Origin: Bacillota bacterium
GTDB taxonomy: Bacteria; Bacillota; Clostridia; Christensenellales; Christensenellaceae
NCBI GenBank assembly: GCA_023393165.1
Contig: JAEWMJ010000012.1
Coordinates: 1 to 16,526, forward strand
Reading direction: 5' to 3'
Length of the DNA: 16,526 bases
The notes under the pieces: model-generated
Told to the model about the DNA's origin: nothing
Databases searched by the model: none
What the model saw: only the letters and a program-made list of their open reading frames with translations
Translations under genes and position numbers: made by a program
Part shown: positions 7,802-14,235 of the stretch, in pieces
How positions within the stretch are numbered: position 1 is the stretch's first letter
Layout of the letters: each line of letters opens with the position of its first letter

Positions 7802-7823
7802 CAAACAAATAAAAAAATTTCAA
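7795..7823 (-). promoter_or_regulatory. putative sigma-A promoter of the DeoR-ATPase-kinase operon
   Basis: The minus strand reads TTGAAA (7823-7818), a 17-base spacer, and TACTAT (7800-7795). Spacing is ideal and both boxes match four or more consensus positions. Transcription would start about 30 bases before ATG 7758. Confidence 0.6.
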
Positions 7824-7842
7824 ATTATTTTTCCAAAAGGAC

Positions 7843-7871
7843 TTGCATATTTTTATTTTTGAGAGTAGTAT
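7843..7871 (+). promoter_or_regulatory. candidate promoter of the plus-strand sugar operon (distal)
   Basis: TTGCAT (7843-7848), a 17-base spacer and TAGTAT (7866-7871). A better -10 hexamer, TATAAT, sits at 7869-7874 but with a 20-base spacer. If used, the leader would be about 210 bases long. AT-rich context makes accidental matches likely. Confidence 0.35.
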
Positions 7872-7951
7872 AATAAAAAAACATAAAAAAATATAAATAA
7901 AAATAAATTAATAAAAAAGCAAAAGCAGTTGTGCTGACAAAATATTAAGAT

Positions 7952-7974
7952 ACTATTCTTTTTTCGTCAATAGT
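7952..7974. promoter_or_regulatory. spaced inverted repeat, candidate second operator
   Basis: ACTATT (7952-7957) and AATAGT (7969-7974) are inverted with an 11-base spacer, so their centres lie 17 bases apart. The half-sites resemble those inside the palindrome CTACTATAGTAG at 7790. A two-site repression loop is possible but untested. Confidence 0.3.
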
Positions 7975-8034
7975 CAAAGGCGACCATGAAACAGAAAAAT
8001 AAATAAAAAAGTAAAAAAGTTCGTCCAATCATAT

Positions 8035-8063
8035 TTGACTGTTTTTCTTTGAAAGATAATCAT
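8035..8063 (+). promoter_or_regulatory. candidate proximal promoter of the plus-strand sugar operon
   Basis: TTGACT (8035-8040), a 17-base spacer and AATCAT (8058-8063). The -35 is strong, the -10 matches four of six positions. The interrupted inverted repeat TTTGA (8048-8052) / TCAAA (8063-8067) overlaps the -10 and could be a regulator site. Confidence 0.35.
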
Positions 8064-8092
8064 CAAATATAATAAAAAATGGAGGAAAAAGA

Positions 8093-9223
8093 ATGAAAAA
8101 GACTATTTATCTAGTTCTCTGTGTAGTGCTGATCGCCGGTCTGATGCTTACGGGCTGCAGCGGCACTCAGGAACAGCCTTCGGCCAGTCCGTCGGCTTCG
8201 GAAGCCGCCCCGGCGTCTGATGCAGCGTCGCCCAGCGCCAGTACGGCGGCCGAATCGGCCGCCCCATCTGATTCCGCAGCAGCGCCCGCTTCGGGAGACC
8301 AGATCGCATGGACGGCTCCGACCGAGAAATACAAGATCGGTTTTGCCAACGCTTCCGTATCCAACAGCTGGCGTGTTAAAATGCGTACGATGCTTATGGA
8401 CGAGGCTGCAAAACTCGGCGTGGAAATTGTTGAGACGGATGCGCACGACGATGCGAATACCCAGAACAGCAACATCGAAATGATGCTCCAGCAGGACCTG
8501 GACGCGATCCTGATCGCTCCCTGCGTGGAAGACGCGGTGAACCCCGGTATTGAAATGGCTTATGCCAGCGGCATTCCGGTAATCATTTTCGACCGCCATG
8601 CATCCACGGACCAGTACACCACATTCGTCGGATACTCGGACGAACACAACGCCGAACTGATGGCGCAGATGATGGTGGACGCCCTTACGGCGAAATACGG
8701 TTCACCCAAAGGAAACATCATTGAATTCAACTCGATCGCAGGCTCCAGCACGGACAATCTGAACAAAAAAGGCTGGGAAACCGTTCTTTCTCAATATCCG
8801 GACATCAAAGTGGTCGCAAGCGCGTACACAGATTTTGAAGTCAGCAAGGGCAAGGCGTTCATGGAAGACTGCCTGACCAAATTCGCTCCCGGACAGATCG
8901 ACGGATTCCTGTCGCAGGACGGCGGCGTAACGCTGGGCGCATGGGATGCGATCAACGAAGCCGGACGCCAGGACGAAGGTTTCATCATCGTGAATGCGGA
9001 CGGCATCAACGGCGTATGCAAACTCATCAAAGACGGCAAATGCGAAGGCCTGACACAGCTGCCTTGCAAATGCGGCGTGGACGCTCTGCACGAGGCGATC
9101 GCGTGCCTGCAGGGCAACATGCCTTCCGAAAAATCCATCATGATGGATTCCATCGTAGTCAACAAGGACAACGTGGACGAATATTTGATCCCGGACGGGG
9201 ACGATTACGACTGGACGCTGTAA
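8093..9223 (+). CDS. sugar ABC transporter substrate-binding lipoprotein (RbsB-like), 376 aa
   Basis: The protein should bind a sugar or related compound outside the membrane and hand it to the permease. A lipoprotein signal peptide ends in LTGC, giving lipidation at Cys22 after a hydrophobic stretch (5-19). Residues ~24-67 are an Ala/Ser/Pro-rich tether. A periplasmic-binding-protein type 1 domain follows from ~78: KIGFANASVSNSWRVKM, ILIAPCVEDAVNPGIEMAYA, the ligand-pocket-type IPVIIFDRHAS, and GFIIVNADGING. GGAGG at 8081-8085, seven bases before ATG 8093, fixes the start. It is the first gene of the plus operon and is followed by a strong stem-loop at 9262-9295, an arrangement often seen where the binding protein is made in excess. 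The ligand is not identifiable; several cysteines late in the domain (CKCGVDALHEAIAC) are unusual for ribose-type binders. Confidence 0.93.
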   Translation: MKKTIYLVLCVVLIAGLMLTGCSGTQEQPSASPSASEAAPASDAASPSASTAAESAAPSDSAAAPASGDQIAWTAPTEKYKIGFANASVSNSWRVKMRTMLMDEAAKLGVEIVETDAHDDANTQNSNIEMMLQQDLDAILIAPCVEDAVNPGIEMAYASGIPVIIFDRHASTDQYTTFVGYSDEHNAELMAQMMVDALTAKYGSPKGNIIEFNSIAGSSTDNLNKKGWETVLSQYPDIKVVASAYTDFEVSKGKAFMEDCLTKFAPGQIDGFLSQDGGVTLGAWDAINEAGRQDEGFIIVNADGINGVCKLIKDGKCEGLTQLPCKCGVDALHEAIACLQGNMPSEKSIMMDSIVVNKDNVDEYLIPDGDDYDWTL

Positions 9224-9261
9224 TTCGGCCGGATAAAAAAGAAAACCAACACTACTACTTT

Positions 9262-9295
9262 GATTGTTCCGCACCCGTAGGGGCGCGGAACAATC
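9262..9295 (+). other. stem-loop between binding-protein and isomerase genes
   Basis: GATTGTTCCGC (9262-9272) pairs perfectly with GCGGAACAATC (9285-9295), 11 bp, with a short inner CCC/GGG pairing in the loop. No T-run follows, so complete termination is unlikely. Its place after the binding-protein gene suggests a 3'-end stabiliser or partial attenuator that sets transporter-component ratios. Confidence 0.7.
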
Positions 9296-9362
9296 CATTA
9301 AAAAAACAGGACATTTCTGATCCCATACCAGAAGTTTTAAATTCATTTGAGGGGGAAACGCT

Positions 9363-10343
9363 GTGAAAGTTGGATTTTGTGCAGTAAATTATTCTGAAAA
9401 ACCGCTGGAAGAAGTCGTGGAACTGGCCACGTCGTTCGGGTACGAATGCGTGGAAATTCCGGCATATATCGGCAACGGCCAGGTGGATGCCGCGGAGGTG
9501 CTGAAGGGGGACAACGCGAAGAAGCTTACAAAAATGGTACGCGACCGCGGCATGTTTGTGTCCGCAATCAGCAATCATGCGGACTCGCTTCTGGTCATGG
9601 GGCCGTATGGGCAGGATACGGACAGCATCTGTCCGGGGACAAAGGAAGAAAAAGTCGCTTATGGAACAAAAAGCATGATCCAATCCGCCCAGTTGGCAAA
9701 CGCCCTTGAAGTGCCGGCGGTTGTGGCTTTTTCAGGGATCGAAAACTTCGGGCACATCAACGATTGGCCGTATCCGGACGGCTGGAAGCACGAAGAAGAA
9801 CAGTTTATGAAAAAATATGTGCCCATACTGGATAAATACCAGGAATACGGCGTTAAAATCGCTTTTGAACCGCACCCAAACAATATCATTTACGACACGC
9901 AGTCTGCGCTCAGAATCCTTGAGATCACGGATTATCATCCGGCCCTTGGGATCAATCTGGATCCGGCCAACATATTGTTTGCCGGGATCAATCTGCAGAC
10001 TTTTATCGACGAACTGAAAGACAGGATCGTGCTGGTCCACGCCAAAGACTGTGAGATCGTGGAACACAATATGTTAAAAGGCGGCTATAACATGTACATG
10101 GCGGACGGATGGGGTCGCCTTGACCGCTCTTTCAGGTTCCGCATACCGGGATGGGGCAGCGTAGACTGGAAAAAACTGATCAGCGAGCTGTACCTGGTTG
10201 GATATGATTATTCGTTTAATTATGAACATGAAGACGTACTTATGAGCCGTATGGACGGCGTCAAAAAGACCATCGCGTTCTTAAAGCCGCTGATGATCGA
10301 TGCGCCGTACGAAGGCCGCAGTGATAAATTGTTTACCAAGTAA
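9363..10343 (+). CDS. sugar phosphate isomerase/epimerase, xylose-isomerase-like TIM barrel, 326 aa
   Basis: Predicted metal-dependent isomerase or epimerase of a sugar, keto-sugar or inositol derivative in the cytoplasm. The protein follows the AP-endonuclease-2/xylose-isomerase TIM-barrel plan: MKVGFCAVNYSEKPLEEVVE at strand one, NHAD (71-74), and four candidate metal ligands at the usual positions, E169 (FEPHPNN), D200 (NLDPAN), H226 (LVHAKD) and E288 (NYEHED). The RFRIPGWGSVDWKKLI segment (258-273) is typical of the subfamily. Translation starts at GTG 9363 with GAGGGGG at 9349-9355; no in-frame ATG gives a complete first strand. It is followed 16 bases later by the dehydrogenase gene, so the two are surely cotranscribed. 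Related proteins act on inositols, 3-keto-sugars, tagatose/psicose and others; the exact reaction is not determined here. Confidence 0.88.
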   Translation: MKVGFCAVNYSEKPLEEVVELATSFGYECVEIPAYIGNGQVDAAEVLKGDNAKKLTKMVRDRGMFVSAISNHADSLLVMGPYGQDTDSICPGTKEEKVAYGTKSMIQSAQLANALEVPAVVAFSGIENFGHINDWPYPDGWKHEEEQFMKKYVPILDKYQEYGVKIAFEPHPNNIIYDTQSALRILEITDYHPALGINLDPANILFAGINLQTFIDELKDRIVLVHAKDCEIVEHNMLKGGYNMYMADGWGRLDRSFRFRIPGWGSVDWKKLISELYLVGYDYSFNYEHEDVLMSRMDGVKKTIAFLKPLMIDAPYEGRSDKLFTK

Positions 10344-10359
10344 CGGGGAGGAAAATGAT

Positions 10360-11430
10360 ATGAGAACAATGAGAGCTCAGGTGCTTGAACAACCGTATAA
10401 ATTTGTAATGAAAGAAGTTCCGGTTCCGCAGATCAGCGACGACGAAGCGCTGGTAAAAGTAACGTATTGCGGCATCTGCGGTTCGGACTGGGGTTCCTAC
10501 ACGGGAAAATACGCGGACGAGGTGAAATGCCTGCCGCTTACCACCGGACATGAATTCTGCGGCGTAGTGGAAGAACTGGGCAAAAACGCAAAGGGACTCA
10601 AGGTGGGGGACCGCGTCGCGGCGGATATCTGCCTCCCCTGCGGAACCTGTTACCATTGCCGCATCGGGGAGCCGCTCCTGTGTTCGGATTTCAAACAGAT
10701 CGGCATCCATGTAAACGGCGCGTACGCGGAATACGTAAAAGTACCCTGGAAAAACCTATATATTATCCCGGACGAAGTTTCCGACCAGAAAGCCGCGTTT
10801 ATCGAGCCGCTCACAGCCTGCCTGAACGCCTCCAAAAAAATGGACTGCCATATCGCGAGAAGCGTGGTGGTGATCGGCTGCGGCCTCGGGATCATTCACG
10901 CCAAACTTGCCAAGGTCAGGGGCGCGGCGCCCGTGATCGTGGTGGGCGACAATGCGGAACGCCTTGAGACGGCAATCAAAATGGGCGCGGCGGACTATGT
11001 GATCGATATCACCAAAACGCCGGATGCGGTTGCGGAAGTCATGAAACTTACAAAAGGCGTCGGCGCGGATTATGTGCTGGAAGCGGTCGGATTGTCCAAA
11101 ACCTACGAGCAGGCGTTTCAGATGCTGCGCCGCGGCGGAAAGCTGGAAGCGTTCGGCATCTGCGCGGACGACGATTTCGCTTCGCTCCCGCCCGTTAAAT
11201 TTGTTCTTGAAGAGAAAAAAGTCAGCGGAAGCTGCGCCGGGATCGGGTACGACTGGGGAGACGCGATCACCCTTTTGCAGTATAATATGATTGACCCGAC
11301 GCCTCTTATTTCCATGATCGTGCCTTTGGAAGAACTGGAAGACGCTCTCAATGAAATAAGGAAAAACCAGAAACTTGTTAAGGTGCTGGTCAGCCCGTCC
11401 ATAAAGGAAAGAATTATTTTATATAAATAA
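10360..11430 (+). CDS. zinc-dependent MDR alcohol/polyol dehydrogenase, 356 aa
   Basis: Medium-chain dehydrogenase of the sorbitol/threonine dehydrogenase type, expected to oxidise a sugar or polyol hydroxyl (or reduce a ketone) with NAD(P). Catalytic-zinc candidates are C40 (GICGSD), H64 in GHEF and E149 (FIEPL). Structural-zinc cysteines are C94, C97, C100 and C108 (CGTCYHCRIGEPLLC). The Rossmann domain begins at SVVVIGCGLGIIHAKLAK (168-185). Here the glycine loop is one residue shorter than the usual GxGxxG: it reads GCGLG, then IIH, where relatives read GCGPIGLLH. The reading frame is intact around it. Start ATG 10360 is preceded by GGGGAGGA (10345-10352); an in-frame ATG at 10300 lies inside the upstream gene and is rejected. 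Its tight spacing to the isomerase/epimerase suggests consecutive steps of one pathway. Confidence 0.9.
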   Translation: MRTMRAQVLEQPYKFVMKEVPVPQISDDEALVKVTYCGICGSDWGSYTGKYADEVKCLPLTTGHEFCGVVEELGKNAKGLKVGDRVAADICLPCGTCYHCRIGEPLLCSDFKQIGIHVNGAYAEYVKVPWKNLYIIPDEVSDQKAAFIEPLTACLNASKKMDCHIARSVVVIGCGLGIIHAKLAKVRGAAPVIVVGDNAERLETAIKMGAADYVIDITKTPDAVAEVMKLTKGVGADYVLEAVGLSKTYEQAFQMLRRGGKLEAFGICADDDFASLPPVKFVLEEKKVSGSCAGIGYDWGDAITLLQYNMIDPTPLISMIVPLEELEDALNEIRKNQKLVKVLVSPSIKERIILYK

Positions 11431-11441
11431 TCATTGCAAAG

Positions 11442-11498
11442 ATTCCGCGCCCATGGGGAAAACAACTTTTTAGGCGTATTTCCCCATGGCCGCGGATT
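11442..11498 (+). other. long stem-loop between dehydrogenase and permease genes
   Basis: ATTCCGCGCCCATGGGGAAA (11442-11461) pairs with 11479-11498 at 18 of 20 positions, with a 17-base loop. No T-run follows the stem; instead AAAAGGAG, the permease ribosome binding site, begins two bases later. A leftover or regulatory hairpin here could limit read-through or affect permease translation. Confidence 0.75.
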
Positions 11499-11513
11499 GA
11501 AAAGGAGCATAAT

Positions 11514-12494
11514 ATGGAAAAATCTTTAAGGAATCATAATTCGTCAATTAAAAGTTTTTTTGACAATCCTATCGTCGGCCCCTACATTGCGCTTATCGCG
11601 CTTTGCGTGGTCGCCTCCATCGCTTCGCCTTCCATATTCCCGACGTTCAAGAACATCGCCAACCTTTTGCGCCAGCTTTCCGTTGTGGGCGTAGTCAGCA
11701 TCGGAATGACCATCGTTTTGCTGATCGGCGGGATCGACCTTTCGGTAACAGGCACAATGGCAATCTCGGCCTGCCTGCTTGCACGTCTGAGCGACTCTTT
11801 TATGAAAGACAATAATCCGGACGGAGTCTGGTGGGTCGTTTTGATGATCCTGGGCATCGGACTTCTGATCGGCCTTTTGAACGGCGTCATGATCGTGTTC
11901 AGAAACGTGGAGCCGTTCATCATTACTCTGGGTATGGGGCAGGTCTTAAAAGGCGTCAATTACATGTATACGCAGGGCGCTCCCGGAGGCACGGTAACGC
12001 CCTTCTGGAAAACTTTCGGGTCCGAATCCCTTTTCGGCGCGATCCCCTTTCCCATCATACTGTTCGGCGCGCTCATGGTGATATTCGCGATCGTGCTGCA
12101 TAAAACCATATACGGACGGCATCTGTACGCGATCGGCAGCAACCGTGAAGCGGCGCGGCTTTCCGGAATCAAAGTGGACAGGAACAAGATCATCGCCTAT
12201 ATGCTGTGCGGCCTCACCGCAGCGATCGCGGGCATCATGCTGTGCGCGCGCGTGCGCGTGGGCGAACCCAACGGCAGCTCGGGTTATGATCTGGATTCCA
12301 TCGCGGCTGTGGTTATCGGCGGCACCGCAATGTCCGGCGGCACCGGAAACCTGCTCGGGACCCTTGCGGGCGTGCTGATCATGGCGGTCATGAACAACAT
12401 GCTCAACATCATCGGCGCGGACCCATATCTGCAGATCGTGATCAAAGGACTGATCGTGCTGGTGGCGGTGCTTATTCAGAGAAAGAACAAATAG
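11514..12494 (+). CDS. RbsC-like sugar ABC transporter permease, 326 aa
   Basis: Integral membrane channel subunit of a ribose-type (CUT2) importer. The protein has about nine to ten hydrophobic membrane segments; the first starts near residue 22 (GPYIALIALCVVASIASP). Family hallmarks are the GMTIVLLIGGIDLSVTG segment (~63-79), SGIKVDRNKIIAYMLCGLTAAIAG and the C-terminal VIGGTAMSGGTGNLLGTLAG loop, which is the region that contacts the ATPase in this family. AAAAGGAG at 11500-11507 precedes ATG 11514. The length is normal. The ATPase gene starts 39 bases downstream and the binding protein is three genes upstream, so a full importer is encoded with two enzymes inserted between its parts. Confidence 0.93.
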   Translation: MEKSLRNHNSSIKSFFDNPIVGPYIALIALCVVASIASPSIFPTFKNIANLLRQLSVVGVVSIGMTIVLLIGGIDLSVTGTMAISACLLARLSDSFMKDNNPDGVWWVVLMILGIGLLIGLLNGVMIVFRNVEPFIITLGMGQVLKGVNYMYTQGAPGGTVTPFWKTFGSESLFGAIPFPIILFGALMVIFAIVLHKTIYGRHLYAIGSNREAARLSGIKVDRNKIIAYMLCGLTAAIAGIMLCARVRVGEPNGSSGYDLDSIAAVVIGGTAMSGGTGNLLGTLAGVLIMAVMNNMLNIIGADPYLQIVIKGLIVLVAVLIQRKNK

Positions 12495-12533
12495 TGGACG
12501 TCAAAACGCTTAAATGTGCAGAAAGGAGCGTTC

Positions 12534-14051
12534 ATGAGCGAATATTTTTTAGAAATGCTGGACATCGGCAAAAGCTTTCCCGGCGTCCATGCTTTGGATC
12601 ACGTTGATTTAAGGATCAAAAAGGGCGAGGTACACGCGCTGATCGGTGAAAACGGCGCGGGAAAATCGACTTTAATGAAAATACTTGCGGGCGTGTATAA
12701 GGCGGATTCCGGAGTGGTCAAACTGGACGGGGAGACGCTCGAACTCCACAATCCGCAGGATGCGATTCAAAAAGGGATCTCCACCATATACCAGGAACTG
12801 AATCTTGTTCCGCATTTAAATGCGATCGAGAACGTCATGCTGGGGCATGAGCTCCACAGGCATTCGTTCATCAATAAAAAAGAAGAATACGAGAAAGCCT
12901 CAAAATGCCTGGATTACGCCGGCAGGGGAGTGATCCGGAATTACAGGCAGCCGGTGAAGTTTTTAAGCGTCGCCATGCAGCAGATGGTCGATATCGCAAA
13001 GGCGCTGTCCTACGACGCGCGGGTCATCGTCATGGATGAACCGACGGATTCCCTGACGGACAGCGAGATATGCGTTTTATTTGAAATCATAGAAAAGCTG
13101 AAGGCGGACGGCATCACCGTGATCTACATTTCCCACAGGCTGGAAGAGATATTCAAGGTCTGCGACCGGGTAACGGTGCTGCGCGATGGAAAATTCGTTG
13201 CGAGCGAAGACACCAAAAACGTGGATAAAAACTGGCTGATCAAGCAAATGATCGGCAGGGATCTCGGAAACACATTCCCGCCGCGGAACAGGGCCTTTAC
13301 GGACGAAACCGTGCTCAAGGTGGAAAACCTCAATTCGGACCGTTTTCACGATATCAGTTTTGAAATCAAAAAGGGCGAGATCGTCGGGTTTGCCGGGCTG
13401 GTCGGTTCGGGGAGGACGGAAGTTATGCGCGCGATATTCGGCGCGGACCCTGTCCACAGCGGAACGATCGTTCAAAACGATGGCAAAAAAATCAGGCACA
13501 GGCATCCGTGCAGCGCGGTAAACGCGCGGATCGGGTTTGCCACGGAAGACCGCAAATCGCAGGGGCTGTTTTTGAACCAGGATATCAAAACGAACGTCTG
13601 CGCGGCGGTCTGGCCTAAAATCGTAAAGCGCGGGTTTATCAGCGGCGCGGAGGAAACCGGCATCGCGGAAAAATACATCAGGGATCTGAAGATAGCGGCG
13701 ACCGGCCCCGCCCAGCGGTGCAAAAACCTTTCGGGCGGAAACCAGCAGAAAGTGGTGCTGGCAAAATGGCTGGCGACCCAAAGCAAAATACTCATACTGG
13801 ACGAACCCACAAGGGGAATCGACGTGGGCGCCAAGTACGAGATCTATACCCTGATGGACCGGTTGGCGCAGGAAGGGGTAAGCATTATTATGATATCTTC
13901 CGAAATGCCCGAAGTAATCGCAATGTCAGACCGCATTGTCGTGATGCATGAGGGAAGGATCACCGGCGAGCTTGGGCATGACCAGGCGGAAGAAGAAAAA
14001 ATCATGACACTGGCAACGGGCGGCGCTGGAGCCTGCTCAAGGAACCACTGA
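12534..14051 (+). CDS. RbsA-like double ABC ATPase of the sugar importer, 505 aa
   Basis: Energises the importer by ATP hydrolysis on the inner face of the membrane. Both ABC halves are canonical for the RbsA/MglA family: half one has Walker A GENGAGKST (38-46), Q-loop YQELN (Gln87), signature LSVAMQ (144-149), Walker B VIVMDEP (164-170) and H-loop ISHRLEE; half two has the usual family variant VGSGRTE (290-296), TEDRKSQGLF (337-346), LSGGNQQK (399-406) and ILDEPTRGIDVGAK (421-434). Start ATG 12534 has AAAGGAG at 12522-12528; a GTG six codons upstream would put the ribosome binding site inside the gene and is rejected. Comparison with the degenerate paralogue at 5459-6931 shows this copy is the one with intact catalytic motifs. 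Confidence 0.93.
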   Translation: MSEYFLEMLDIGKSFPGVHALDHVDLRIKKGEVHALIGENGAGKSTLMKILAGVYKADSGVVKLDGETLELHNPQDAIQKGISTIYQELNLVPHLNAIENVMLGHELHRHSFINKKEEYEKASKCLDYAGRGVIRNYRQPVKFLSVAMQQMVDIAKALSYDARVIVMDEPTDSLTDSEICVLFEIIEKLKADGITVIYISHRLEEIFKVCDRVTVLRDGKFVASEDTKNVDKNWLIKQMIGRDLGNTFPPRNRAFTDETVLKVENLNSDRFHDISFEIKKGEIVGFAGLVGSGRTEVMRAIFGADPVHSGTIVQNDGKKIRHRHPCSAVNARIGFATEDRKSQGLFLNQDIKTNVCAAVWPKIVKRGFISGAEETGIAEKYIRDLKIAATGPAQRCKNLSGGNQQKVVLAKWLATQSKILILDEPTRGIDVGAKYEIYTLMDRLAQEGVSIIMISSEMPEVIAMSDRIVVMHEGRITGELGHDQAEEEKIMTLATGGAGACSRNH

Positions 14052-14190
14052 TTCATTCGGGCATTGACCTTGCGGCTGATTATTCCGCCCTTTTTTGTCG
14101 CTAAAACCTTGAAATAGCGCTGCTATTCCTGCGGTTTTGCTCCTCAAATGACGAAAAATCATCCCGCAAAATCTAATGCCCTCATTGAAT
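14051..14190. repeat. 140-bp imperfect palindrome after the ATPase gene
   Basis: The element is centred at 14120 and begins at the ATPase stop codon. Nested pairs from the outside are ATTCA/TGAAT, GGGCATT (14059-14065)/AATGCCC (14175-14181), TTGCGG (14070-14075)/CCGCAA (14164-14169), TTTTTGTC/GACGAAAAA, AAAACC (14103-14108)/GGTTTT (14133-14138) and the apex AATAGC-GCT-GCTATT (14113-14127). The apex core TAGCGCTGCT is shared with 5332-5417. It may end or attenuate transcription before the flavin oxidoreductase gene, or be an extragenic mobile palindrome. Confidence 0.75.
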
Positions 14191-14235
14191 CAGCGCTTCC
14201 TTAAATAAAATTTTCAAAAGGAGAAAATTCACATC

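Larger units (their letters stand above)
7768..8092. other. AT-rich divergent control region (325 bp), no gene
   Basis: The region separates the two divergent operons and is strongly A+T rich with many A-runs. It holds the minus-strand promoter and palindrome at 7790-7823, candidate plus-strand promoters at 7843-7871 and 8035-8063, and inverted repeats TTGTGCTGACAA (7929-7940) and ACTATT-N11-AATAGT (7952-7974). No open frame here looks coding. No riboswitch was recognised. Confidence 0.75.

Noticed and set aside
8702..9346. 214-codon open frame on the minus strand
   Set aside because: It is a shadow of the binding-protein gene and runs into the stem-loop.
10300..10359. Earlier in-frame start for the dehydrogenase
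   Set aside because: It would overlap the isomerase gene by 44 bases, and GGGGAGGA sits just before ATG 10360.
12516..12533. Upstream GTG start for the ATPase
   Set aside because: It places the AAAGGAG site inside the coding region, and the ATG at 12534 has ideal spacing.
13077..13781. 234-codon open frame on the minus strand
   Set aside because: It lies entirely opposite the canonical ABC ATPase and shows no recognisable motif.
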